Positions 9,264 through 17,111 of a stretch of DNA of 64,000 nucleotides are shown in pieces. Position numbers and translations under genes: made by a program. A model generated the notes under the pieces. The model saw only the letters and a list, made by a program, of their open reading frames with translations. It ran no database searches and was not told the DNA's origin. Source of the DNA: Cognatitamlana sp035818475 (GTDB lineage Bacteria > Bacteroidota > Bacteroidia > Flavobacteriales > Flavobacteriaceae); contig NZ_JAYMGV010000001.1 of assembly GCF_035818475.1 (NCBI RefSeq), positions 2,046,001-2,110,000 of the forward strand. The letters run 5' to 3'. The first letter of the stretch is position 1; each line of letters opens with the position of its first letter.

Positions 9264-10757
9264 ATGAAATTAAATCGTAAAATAATTTTTCATTTTTTAG
9301 GCTTATTAATGCTCTTTAATGGGGGCTTTATGTTATTGTCTGCATTGGTGAGCTTTATTTATAAAGATGGTGTGACCTTCCAGATATCTTTAGCGGGTAT
9401 TATTACTTTATTGATAGGAACTTTGACCATGTTTTTGACTAGAAAGCATAGAAAAGAAATGAATAAACGTGAAGGCTATATTGTTGTAGCTTTTGGTTGG
9501 GTGATCATGTCTTTATCAGGAACTTTACCCTATATTCTAACAGAAAGTATATCAAGTTTTACAGATGCCTTTTTTGAAACCATGTCTGGCTATACCACAA
9601 CAGGAGCTTCTATTTTAAATGATATAGAGGTTGTTCCTAAAGGCGTTTTATTTTGGAGAAGTTTAACACATTGGATAGGTGGTATGGGTATTATTGTTTT
9701 GGCCGTGGCTATCTTGCCCTTACTGGGAATTGGTGGCATGCAACTTTTTGCTGCTGAAGCTCCGGGGCCCAGTGCAGACAAATTGCATCCAAGAATAACA
9801 GATACAGCAAAACGACTGTGGTTAATATATTTTGGTTATACTGCCGCAGAGACTTTGCTTTTAAATGTGGCTGGTATGTCCTTTTTTGATGCCATAAATC
9901 ATGCGTTATGCACATTGTCAACGGGAGGGTTTTCTACAAAGAATGCCAGTTTGGCTTATTGGAACGGGCAGCCTATAATTCAATACATTGTTATCTTCTT
10001 CATGTTTTTGGCCGGAGCAAATTTTGTATTGAGTTATTTTGCATTTAAAGGAAAGATCCAGAAAGTGATACATGATGAGGAATTTAAATTGTACTTTAAG
10101 TTTGTAGCTATATTTACTATAATAGCAGCATTTATTATCTATTTTAAAGCAGATGTATCAATGTCATCTATAGAGCATCCCATGGTTTGGGGAGAAGCAG
10201 AGAGTGCTTTCAGGCATGCTTTATTTCAGGTATTGGCTATAGTAACTACTACCGGATTTGTATCAGCAGATTATACGTTATGGGCACCTTTTCTTGTGGT
10301 TTTCTTTTTCGGATTGATGTTTCTTGGCGGGTCAGCTGGAAGTACTTCAGGAGGGGTTAAAGTGGTACGTCATTTGATTATGATAAAAAACGGATTTTTA
10401 GAGTTTAAAAGAGCATTACACCCTAGTGCCATTTTACCGGTTAGATATAATAAAAGAGCTATTTCCGGGGACATTGTATTTAATATATTGGGTTTCTTTA
10501 TTTTATATATGTTATCCTTTATTATTGGCTCATTGGTTTTTTCAATGTTTGGAATAGATTATAAATCATCAATAGGTTTGGCGGCATCTACTTTAGGTAA
10601 TGTAGGGCCAGCATTGGGCGATTTTGGACCGGTAAATAACTATGCACCTTTACCGGCTTTAGGTAAATGGTGGGCTTCTTTTTTAATGCTTATTGGGCGT
10701 TTAGAATTATTCACCGTACTTATTTTATTTACACCATTCTTTTGGAGAAATAGATAA
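9264..10757 (+). CDS. trkH: Trk potassium uptake system membrane channel TrkH
   Basis: Inner-membrane potassium channel subunit partnered by TrkA. It is built of four membrane-pore-membrane repeats, and each pore loop can be seen: SGYTTTGASIL, TLSTGGFSTKN, VTTTGFVSADY and STLGNVGPALG, in each of which a glycine supplies the selectivity filter. SLTHWIGGMGIIVLAVAILP is the usual family signature following the first pore. The 497-residue length fits TrkH. No terminator is obvious in the sequence directly after the stop. Confidence 0.96.
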   Translation: MKLNRKIIFHFLGLLMLFNGGFMLLSALVSFIYKDGVTFQISLAGIITLLIGTLTMFLTRKHRKEMNKREGYIVVAFGWVIMSLSGTLPYILTESISSFTDAFFETMSGYTTTGASILNDIEVVPKGVLFWRSLTHWIGGMGIIVLAVAILPLLGIGGMQLFAAEAPGPSADKLHPRITDTAKRLWLIYFGYTAAETLLLNVAGMSFFDAINHALCTLSTGGFSTKNASLAYWNGQPIIQYIVIFFMFLAGANFVLSYFAFKGKIQKVIHDEEFKLYFKFVAIFTIIAAFIIYFKADVSMSSIEHPMVWGEAESAFRHALFQVLAIVTTTGFVSADYTLWAPFLVVFFFGLMFLGGSAGSTSGGVKVVRHLIMIKNGFLEFKRALHPSAILPVRYNKRAISGDIVFNILGFFILYMLSFIIGSLVFSMFGIDYKSSIGLAASTLGNVGPALGDFGPVNNYAPLPALGKWWASFLMLIGRLELFTVLILFTPFFWRNR

Positions 10758-11095
10758 TGGTATAATATTTTGACGTTACCACAAGAGGTGGGCTTTTATT
10801 CATGAGTTTTTATTTTAGATTGTTGGATTCATGAACATAGATGTTTCATTATCTCTTTTTGCTTTGTCACTTTGAACGAAGTCAAGAGAATTTTACATAA
10901 AACAAAAAAGATAGCACTACAACCCCTAACACAACTTCTCGCTTTTGTTGTAACATTCTTGTTAAATATCCTACATATATATAAAGCAGCTACTTTTTAT
11001 AATTATCAATTGATGCTCTAGGAAAACTTTATAGAGCTCAATTACACTTATGTTGGCTATTTCAACAAAGATTCACATTTAAAATTTTAGAACTT
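10758..11095. other. Intergenic region before the small membrane protein cluster
   Basis: 338 bp with no convincing gene. At 10866-10893 the segment GTCACTTTGAACGAAGTCAAGAG looks like half of a degraded flavobacterial REP-like palindrome. The rest is AT-rich and should carry the promoter for the three small genes, but I find no clear consensus -7 box. Confidence 0.4.
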
Positions 11096-11359
11096 ATGAG
11101 TTTTGGAGTAGTGCAATCTGCTATATCTACTATTAGGAATAACAGGAACTTATTACCTAAAAGGGAAAAACTAAAAAATAAATTGTCTGGTAAAGAAGGT
11201 AAACCGTTTGAAGCGAAAGTAGCTGATGCTAGTCCCTTGGAATTAAAAAGGATAAGGGATAAGCTGCAAAAGGAACACAGAGAAATTAGGATAAAGCAGC
11301 TGGTATTTGTTGCAGTTATAATGTTGATCTTGATTTCAGTATTTATCTATTATTATTAA
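11096..11359 (+). CDS. Small tail-anchored membrane protein, paralogue 1 of 3
   Basis: 87 residues. The N-terminal two thirds are charged and likely helical; residues of about 67-87 form one membrane helix right at the C terminus (KQLVFVAVIMLILISVFIYYY), so most of the protein should face the cytoplasm if it is tail-anchored. It shares with the next two genes the pattern I-x-x-NRN/S-L/I-L/M near the start, SG in the middle, then P-x-x-L-x-x-I and LQKE before a basic residue and the helix. No known domain is recognised and no function is assigned. It is probably the first gene of a three-gene operon. Confidence 0.8.
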   Translation: MSFGVVQSAISTIRNNRNLLPKREKLKNKLSGKEGKPFEAKVADASPLELKRIRDKLQKEHREIRIKQLVFVAVIMLILISVFIYYY

Positions 11360-11377
11360 TCAAGTATAATCTAAAAG

Positions 11378-11644
11378 ATGCCTTTAGGAGAATCATTTAT
11401 AAGCACACTAAAAAGCAATAGGTCTATTATGCTTGATAAGAGCAGGAGATTTAGAAAAATACCTGGTAGTTATGATCAGTCTAAGAAAGAGTTTTTAAAT
11501 CTACCTAAAGCAAAACCGGAAGGGTTATTAGAAATAAAGATTAGAATTCAAAAAGAAAACAGGGTAGTTTTTATTAAGCAACTCTTATTTGTGGCTTTGT
11601 CAATGGTAGCTGTTATTTCGTTAATTATTTATTTAATATTTTAA
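11378..11644 (+). CDS. Small tail-anchored membrane protein, paralogue 2 of 3
   Basis: 88 residues, 18 nt after paralogue 1. It repeats the same plan: SNRSIML near the N terminus, PGSYD in the middle, KPEGLLEIKIRIQKEN, then IKQ and a C-terminal membrane helix (LLFVALSMVAVISLIIYLIF). Divergence from its neighbours is large outside the shared motifs, so the duplication is old. Function unknown. Confidence 0.8.
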   Translation: MPLGESFISTLKSNRSIMLDKSRRFRKIPGSYDQSKKEFLNLPKAKPEGLLEIKIRIQKENRVVFIKQLLFVALSMVAVISLIIYLIF

Positions 11645-11656
11645 AACTAAAAAATC

Positions 11657-11941
11657 ATGGGAGGAGAAGGTGCAATGGCTGCTGCTAACAATTCATTAAA
11701 GAATAACAGAAGTCTCTTATCTAAAAGAAAAGAAAAAAAAGCGTTGTCTGGAAGTTATGCTAATGTTGAAATGAGAGAATTTCCAGAGGCAACACCAGAA
11801 AAATTAAGAGAAATAAAAGAAAGATTACAAAGAGAAAACAATCAAGCCAAAGTAAAGCATTTTATAGGGTTTGTTATCCTTTTTTTAGGGTTTGTTATCC
11901 TTTTTTTAGGGTTTGTAGCTTTACTATTTTTCGTTACGTAA
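11657..11941 (+). CDS. Small tail-anchored membrane protein, paralogue 3 of 3
   Basis: 94 residues, 12 nt after paralogue 2. It keeps NNRSLLSKRK, SGSY, TPEKLREIKERLQREN and the terminal membrane helix. The helix contains a perfect duplication of the seven residues GFVILFL, caused by a 21-bp direct repeat at 11867-11908 with a third partial copy, so this helix is longer than in its paralogues. The gene runs almost directly into the first of three noncoding repeat units. Function unknown. Confidence 0.8.
   Translation: MGGEGAMAAANNSLKNNRSLLSKRKEKKALSGSYANVEMREFPEATPEKLREIKERLQRENNQAKVKHFIGFVILFLGFVILFLGFVALLFFVT
11867..11911 (+). repeat. 21-bp tandem repeat inside a coding region
   Basis: Two exact copies (11867-11887 and 11888-11908) and the start of a third. 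Each encodes GFVILFL within the membrane helix of small paralogue 3. In frame, and probably made by replication slippage. Confidence 0.9.
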
Positions 11942-11986
11942 CGATACCATTATATGATTAGTGTTTTTATATGGTCACGACTCTTT

Positions 11987-12249
11987 CATTATTTACCATA
12001 TGTTAATGTTAATTACGTATTGGTGTAATACATTTGTAATGTTTACATATAAGTATAGTTTTATTTGTAAGTAGAAATAGTTAATATTTCATATAATAAT
12101 TATTTTGAAGTTAGTCACAAAGCCTTGTTTTAACAGGGCTTTGCTTTTTGGTAAAGGAATCTATTTAAATCATGTAATAACCATTTATAGATTTAATGAT
12201 AAAACGCTACTATTTTAATTAGTAGCTTTTAAAAATGTTATAAGACTAG
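11987..12249 (+). ncRNA. Tandem noncoding unit 1, candidate small RNA
   Basis: First of three imperfect copies that begin with CATTATTTACCA. It has the block AAGTATAGTTTTATTTGTAAGTAG, whose TTTATTTG resembles a -7 box, then about 60 nt containing ATAATTATTTTG, then a hairpin AAAGCC...GGCTTT (12119-12142) with a T-rich tail. A second hairpin, GCTACTA...TAGTAGC (12206-12226), ends in TTTT. If transcribed, the product from the promoter-like block to the first hairpin would be about 80 nt. No open reading frame of note. Confidence 0.5.
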
Positions 12250-12485
12250 CATTATTTACCATATGTGAAATTTATTTACACAAAAGTATAGTTTATTTGT
12301 AAGTAGAGATGATTAGTATTTTTACATAAAAATTATTTTGTAAATTTTAGTTTGAATAAGGCCTTGTTTTAAACAAGGCCTTATTGTTTTTTTGAGTTAT
12401 TTAATTTTTCGTGATAACCATAATCGATTTAATATTAACAAGGACTAATTAAAATAGTCGCTTTTTAAATTTTGATAGATATAAT
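12250..12485 (+). ncRNA. Tandem noncoding unit 2, candidate small RNA
   Basis: Second copy. It contains AAGTATAGTTTATTTGTAAGTAG, AAAATTATTTTG, and a perfect 12-bp hairpin AAGGCC...GGCCTT (12358-12382) followed by a T run. The stem differs from unit 1 by paired changes. A weaker second hairpin GACTA...TAGTC (12443-12459) precedes CGCTTTTT. Confidence 0.5.
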
Positions 12486-12716
12486 CATTATTTACCACAT
12501 GTTAAGTTTATTTACACATAAGTATAGTTAATTTGTAAATAGGAGTAATTTGAGTTTTCATACAATAATTATTTTGAGTTTAGTCTAAAATAAAACCTTG
12601 TTTTAAACAGGGTTTTATTGTTTTTGCTTATCAAGCATTTAATTTTTATGATAAGCATAATAGGTTACCGATAAAAAAAGCCACTAATTAATTAGTGGCT
12701 TTTTTTAAAATATTTT
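12486..12716 (+). ncRNA. Tandem noncoding unit 3, candidate small RNA
   Basis: Third copy. It contains AAGTATAGTTAATTTGTAAATAG, ATAATTATTTTG, and a hairpin AAAACC...GGTTTT (12592-12616), again with both sides of the stem changed together relative to units 1 and 2. Its second hairpin is the strong palindrome at 12673-12706, which can also end the convergent aminotransferase transcript. Confidence 0.5.
12673..12706. terminator. Bidirectional terminator downstream of the aminotransferase
   Basis: A perfect 34-bp palindrome with core AGCCACTAATTAATTAGTGGCT flanked by seven A and seven T, 24 bp beyond the aminotransferase stop. Confidence 0.8.
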
Positions 12717-12730
12717 AAAGTTGTAAATCT

Positions 12731-13915
12731 TTAACTAACAGCTTCTTTAATACGCTTTATAGCTTCAACAATTTGTTCTGTAGAAGCAGCATATGATATT
12801 CTAATACAATCCGGATTACCAAAAGCTTCCCCAGTAACGGTTGCAACAAGCGCTTCTTCTAATAAATATAAAGAAAAGTCTGTTGCGTTATTAATGGTTT
12901 TACCTCTTAATGTTTTCCCAAAGAAATGAGTAATATCCGGGAACACATAAAATGCACCATCAGGAGTATTACATTTAAACCCTTCAATATCATTAAGTAA
13001 GTCTAAAATTAGGTCACGACGTTCTTTGAACTCGTCAATCATGTATTTAACTTTCTCAGGAGATTCATTACAAGCCGTAATTACTGCACGTTGAGCAATA
13101 CAATTAGCACCACTTGTTGCTTGTCCCTGAAGTTTATTACAAGCGCGAGCAATTTTTTCAGGAGCACCAATGTAGCCTATACGCCACCCGGTCATAGCAA
13201 AAGCTTTAGAAACACCGTTTACTGTGATTGTTCTATCATACATGGAATCAAACTCAGCTATACTTGTATGACCTTTACCATAGTTTATATGTTCATAAAT
13301 TTCGTCAGAAACCACACAGATGTTTGGGTGTTTTTCCAAAACATCAACTAGAGCCTGTAATTCAGCTTTACTATAAACTGATCCACTAGGATTACATGGT
13401 GAGCTGAACCACATCATTTTGGTGTTAGGGGTAATGGCAGCCTCCAATTGGTCTGCAGTCATTTTAAAATCTGTATCTATAGAGGTTTTAACTTCTACAG
13501 GAACACCTCCAAATAATTTAACAATATCAGAATAGCTTACCCAATACGGACAAGGTAAAATCACTTCATCTCCTTCGTTAAGCATAACTCCGGCTACATT
13601 AAATAAGGCTTGTTTAGCACCCGTTGAGACCACAATTTGGCTTGGTGAATAGGTTAAATTATTATCACGACTAAACTTTGTAATGATGGCCTCTTTTAAA
13701 TCAGCATAACCATCCACAGGAGTATAGGAGTTATAGTTGTCATTAATAGCCTGAATAGCGGCATCCTTAATAAAATCGGGTGTGTTAAAATCCGGCTCTC
13801 CAAGACTTAAACCGATAATGTCTTTTCCCTCTCCTCTTAATTCTCTTGCTTTGGCAGCCATTGCTAAAGTAGCAGACGTAGCCATGCTTAAAATTCTATC
13901 AGATAATAATTGCAT
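12731..13915 (-). CDS. Pyridoxal phosphate-dependent aminotransferase (aspartate aminotransferase type)
   Basis: Fold-type I aminotransferase, class I/II family, likely moving the amino group between aspartate (or a related amino acid) and 2-oxoglutarate. Visible signatures are SLGEPDFNTPDFI at the N terminus, VSTGAKQALFN, the FSSPCNPSGSVYS segment, VSDEIYEHINYG, and the PLP-lysine region NGVSKAFAMTGWRIGYIG. The ATG at 13915 gives the usual start MQLLSDRI; a longer frame to 13954 would overlap the desaturase gene. 394 residues is normal. The preceding desaturase ends 32 nt upstream, so cotranscription is possible. Exact substrate preference cannot be read. Confidence 0.92.
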   Translation of the reverse strand: MQLLSDRILSMATSATLAMAAKARELRGEGKDIIGLSLGEPDFNTPDFIKDAAIQAINDNYNSYTPVDGYADLKEAIITKFSRDNNLTYSPSQIVVSTGAKQALFNVAGVMLNEGDEVILPCPYWVSYSDIVKLFGGVPVEVKTSIDTDFKMTADQLEAAITPNTKMMWFSSPCNPSGSVYSKAELQALVDVLEKHPNICVVSDEIYEHINYGKGHTSIAEFDSMYDRTITVNGVSKAFAMTGWRIGYIGAPEKIARACNKLQGQATSGANCIAQRAVITACNESPEKVKYMIDEFKERRDLILDLLNDIEGFKCNTPDGAFYVFPDITHFFGKTLRGKTINNATDFSLYLLEEALVATVTGEAFGNPDCIRISYAASTEQIVEAIKRIKEAVS

Positions 13916-13946
13916 GTATTTATTGTTTTTGGATATATGATTAAGC

Positions 13947-15041
13947 TTAGGCAAAACTAGGTTTTTTTCCTAAATCTTTTAGTTGGTTATAATGTTCAGC
14001 TACAGCTCTCCAAAATGTTTTATATTCATTGTAAGGTAGGCTAAACTCTTTTGTAGTTTCTTTAACTATACTAGCTATTTTACTATAGTGGATATGACTA
14101 ATATGCGCAAACAAATGGTGTTCTACCTGCCTGTTTAAACCACCGGTGTAAAATTCGGCTAACCAGCTTTTTGGTGAAAAGTTTGATGTAGTGAATAACT
14201 GATGAATAGCCCAGGTATTTTTCATATTACCATTTTCATCAGGTAAAGGCATTTCGGTATTAGGCATGACATGAGCTAACTGGAAAATAATACTTAAAAT
14301 GATTCCGGCCGTATAATGCATTACAAAGAAACCAATTAAGACCTGCCACCAGATAAAACCAAGAGCTAACGGTAGTACTATCCATATGAAGTAGTACACT
14401 ATTTTACCAATAATGAGTTTGGTCCATTGTGTAGCAGGATTAGGAAATTTACCATAAGCCAGCTTTCTTTTAAGGTACTGATAGGTTTGAATAAAATCTG
14501 TGGTAATAGCCCAGTTTGCAGTTAATAAACCATATAAGAAAAAGGCATAAAACTTTTGGTACTTATGAATTCTTAACCATTTTGTGTGCTTTGAAAAACG
14601 TATAATTCTACCGGCGTCAATGTCCTCATCATGCCCTTGAATATTAGTATATGTATGGTGTAATACGTTATGTTGTACTTTCCAGTTATAATCATTACCA
14701 GCTAAAATATAAATGCTGCTACCCATTAATTTATTTACCCATTTTTTACTGGAAAACGAGCCATGATTTGCATCATGCATAACGTTCATTCCAACCCCGG
14801 CCATTCCAATGCCAGCGGTAATCATACATAGTATTTGAGCCCACCAAGGTAAGCTAACAGTTAAAACCAGAACAACAGGGGCAACAAATAAAGCAAACAT
14901 TATAATGGCTTTTGAGTATAATTTCCAATTTCCTGTACGCCTTATATTATTCTCTTTAAAATAATCGTTAACCCGCTTATTTAGTGTTTTGAAAAATTTT
15001 GCAGAATCAGTCCTGGAAAATGAAAGTGCTTGTTTTGTCAT
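13947..15041 (-). CDS. Membrane fatty acid desaturase
   Basis: A di-iron, membrane-embedded acyl-lipid or acyl-CoA desaturase. The three histidine boxes that bind the iron pair are present: HDANHGS, HNVLHHTYTN and QVEHHLF. The last, with Gln in place of the first His, is typical of the front-end (delta-5/6, linoleoyl-CoA) desaturase class, but the cytochrome b5 domain found in eukaryotic members is missing. Membrane segments flank the boxes, at about residues 48-90 and 210-260. Its role would be making unsaturated membrane lipid chains, for example for growth in the cold. Regiospecificity is unknown. Confidence 0.9.
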   Translation of the reverse strand: MTKQALSFSRTDSAKFFKTLNKRVNDYFKENNIRRTGNWKLYSKAIIMFALFVAPVVLVLTVSLPWWAQILCMITAGIGMAGVGMNVMHDANHGSFSSKKWVNKLMGSSIYILAGNDYNWKVQHNVLHHTYTNIQGHDEDIDAGRIIRFSKHTKWLRIHKYQKFYAFFLYGLLTANWAITTDFIQTYQYLKRKLAYGKFPNPATQWTKLIIGKIVYYFIWIVLPLALGFIWWQVLIGFFVMHYTAGIILSIIFQLAHVMPNTEMPLPDENGNMKNTWAIHQLFTTSNFSPKSWLAEFYTGGLNRQVEHHLFAHISHIHYSKIASIVKETTKEFSLPYNEYKTFWRAVAEHYNQLKDLGKKPSFA

Positions 15042-15092
15042 GCTATTAATTTTAATATGATAATTAATAAAAATTACTGATCATACCTGCGG

Positions 15093-15100
15093 CAAAGATA
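15093..15100 (-). promoter_or_regulatory. Candidate -7 box for the desaturase gene
   Basis: Minus strand TATCTTTG followed by CCGC, a perfect TAnnTTTG match 52 nt before the desaturase start. Confidence 0.5.
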
Positions 15101-15130
15101 GGTATATTCAAATTTAAGTAATAACGTTTT

Positions 15131-15165
15131 TTTGTAAAAAAAAGCATTTAAAAAGCATATTTTTG
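15131..15165 (+). promoter_or_regulatory. Candidate promoter of rsmG
   Basis: TTTG at 15131-15134 and TATTTTTG at 15158-15165, a -33/-7 pair with a 23-nt spacer, slightly long for the Bacteroidota consensus. Confidence 0.45.
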
Positions 15166-15271
15166 TTGAAAATTTAACATCTGTTAAAAGCACATAGTTA
15201 AGATGCTATTTTTATACAAGATGGTTGTTGTGCAAATAATGCCGGTACGGTTTAACAAAAAACACATAATA

Positions 15272-15901
15272 ATGGAACTTATTTTAAAGTACTTTCCTGA
15301 TCTTACTGAAAATCAAATAGAACAATTTAAACAATTGGAATTGTTATATCAGGATTGGAACTTAAAGATTAATGTGGTCTCAAGAAAAGATATTGACGAA
15401 TTATACTTACGCCATGTTTTACACGCTTTAGGTATTGCAAAAGTAATACGGTTTAAAAGTGATAGTAAAATTCTTGATGTAGGTACTGGAGGAGGCTTTC
15501 CAGGAATTCCATTAGCTATTTTGTTTCCTGAATGCTCATTTCATTTAGTAGATAGTATAGCCAAAAAATTAAAGGTGGTAGATGAAGTGGTTACCGGCTT
15601 GGGCTTAACTAATGTAAAAACAACTCACAGTAGGGTAGAAGCTATTAATGATACTTATGATTTTATAGTAAGTAGAGCAGTAGCCGCAATGCCAACATTT
15701 GTCCACTGGGTTAAAGGTAAAATTGCTAAAAAGCAAAATCACGATATGAAAAATGGGATCTTATACCTAAAAGGCGGAGATCTAAAAGAAGAACTTAAAG
15801 ACTATAAAACAACTACAATATATGATTTAAGTAACTATTATTCTGAAGCCTTCTTTGAGACTAAAAAAGTAGTGCATTTGCCATTAAAATATAAGGGGTA
15901 G
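15272..15901 (+). CDS. rsmG: 16S rRNA (guanine527-N7)-methyltransferase RsmG
   Basis: SAM-dependent enzyme (GidB) that methylates N7 of G527 in 16S rRNA. Signatures are NVVSRKDIDELYLRHVLHAL, the SAM site DVGTGGGFPGIPLAILFP, VDSIAKKLKVV and FIVSRAVAAMP. An upstream open frame adds 23 residues, but the ATG at 15272 gives the standard N terminus MELILKYFPDLT and 209 residues, the family length. Its stop directly abuts the stop of the convergent TPR gene. Confidence 0.95.
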   Translation: MELILKYFPDLTENQIEQFKQLELLYQDWNLKINVVSRKDIDELYLRHVLHALGIAKVIRFKSDSKILDVGTGGGFPGIPLAILFPECSFHLVDSIAKKLKVVDEVVTGLGLTNVKTTHSRVEAINDTYDFIVSRAVAAMPTFVHWVKGKIAKKQNHDMKNGILYLKGGDLKEELKDYKTTTIYDLSNYYSEAFFETKKVVHLPLKYKG

Positions 15902-16861
15902 TTATTTTATTTTGACCAATTTAGCAATGTTGTTGTTAAAGTAATAGTATTGATTTTGAAACCAATAGGTGTTACTATACAGGTCTACAGAGTTTATTTC
16001 CTTATTTATTGACAATATTTGATTGGCGCGGTCAAAATTAAGTTTAGCATTTTTATCATCATTTATTTTATAGTATGCTACGGCCAATCCTAAATAAGCA
16101 TCAAAATCATTGGAGTCAAATTTTAGGGCTGATGAGAAATCAGAAATCGCCTCAGTGAATTTTCCAAGTAATAAATATGAGGCACCCCTATAAAAATAGG
16201 CATAGGAATTATTTTGGTTGAGTTTTAAAGCTGTTGTTAGATCATCATTAGCTTTTTGAAAATAATTGATGTCCATATAAAAGGCACCACGATTATAGAA
16301 TGTATTTGAATTAGGGTCTACAATGATAGCTTTGGTGTAATCTTCCAGAGCTTTTGTATATTTTTCCAGGGCTTTATATGCTGAGGCTCTTAATAAATAG
16401 GTTTTTGGTTGATTTGGAGCCATTTTTATAACCTGATCAAAATCTGTAATAGCATTTTCAAATTCTCCTAAATCAAATTTTACGCATGCCAGACTGTATA
16501 AAGCATCTATAAAATTCTCGTCCAGCATAAAGGCTTTGGCATAATCTTCTTTTGCTCCGGTATAATCTTTTATGCTATATCTGGAATTACCTCTATTATA
16601 ATACGTATCCGCGTCAGGGTCTTGAACAATAATTTTTGAATAATCAACAATAGCACCTCTGTAATCGCCTAAATCGTTTTTTGCAATACCTCTTTGAAAA
16701 TGAGCGTCCAGATTTTTAGGTTCTATGGAGATAACTTGAGATAATAGCTCAATTTTCTCTTTTAAATCTGTAGTTCTAAGAGCTTTCCTATACAATTTGT
16801 TTGCCTGACCAAAGGCTAGCAAAGGAAGAATGGTTAAGAAGGTGATTAGTGTTTTTTTCAT
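15902..16861 (-). CDS. Secreted or periplasmic tetratricopeptide repeat protein
   Basis: 319 residues with a signal peptide (MKKTLITFLTILPLLAFGQ). The rest, from about residue 20 to 285, is an almost unbroken run of TPR units of 34 residues with repeated NRG/LRAS helices and D-Y-x-K/A-I linkers, such as GDYRGAIVDYSKII and EKYTKALEDYTKAI. TPR solenoids hold protein partners; nothing here shows which. The tail (about residues 290-319) is rich in Tyr, Phe and Asn. The ATG at 16861 is preferred over a TTG two codons upstream. Confidence 0.85.
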   Translation of the reverse strand: MKKTLITFLTILPLLAFGQANKLYRKALRTTDLKEKIELLSQVISIEPKNLDAHFQRGIAKNDLGDYRGAIVDYSKIIVQDPDADTYYNRGNSRYSIKDYTGAKEDYAKAFMLDENFIDALYSLACVKFDLGEFENAITDFDQVIKMAPNQPKTYLLRASAYKALEKYTKALEDYTKAIIVDPNSNTFYNRGAFYMDINYFQKANDDLTTALKLNQNNSYAYFYRGASYLLLGKFTEAISDFSSALKFDSNDFDAYLGLAVAYYKINDDKNAKLNFDRANQILSINKEINSVDLYSNTYWFQNQYYYFNNNIAKLVKIK

Positions 16862-17111
16862 TGACAAAATTTAATCCACAAATAACATGCCGTTTTTTGT
16901 ATGAATAAAGTTAATGATAATTTTATATAAATAACAAACAATAATTTTTGAAAAAAATTGTTGCTTTTAAATTTTGTTTGCAAAATTTATATGAATCACT
17001 TTAGAATATTTATTTAATGTAGAAATAAGTTACAATATAAGAGGTTTTATTTTTCAACAAATAGAATTTTTTATTATCAATATACCCAAATTTGTTTGCA
17101 GAATATTGGTG

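Noticed and set aside
10866..10893. GTCACTTTGAACGAAGTCAAGAG as a full repeat element
   Set aside because: Only one arm is recognisable and no complementary arm follows, so it is mentioned only as a possible relic.
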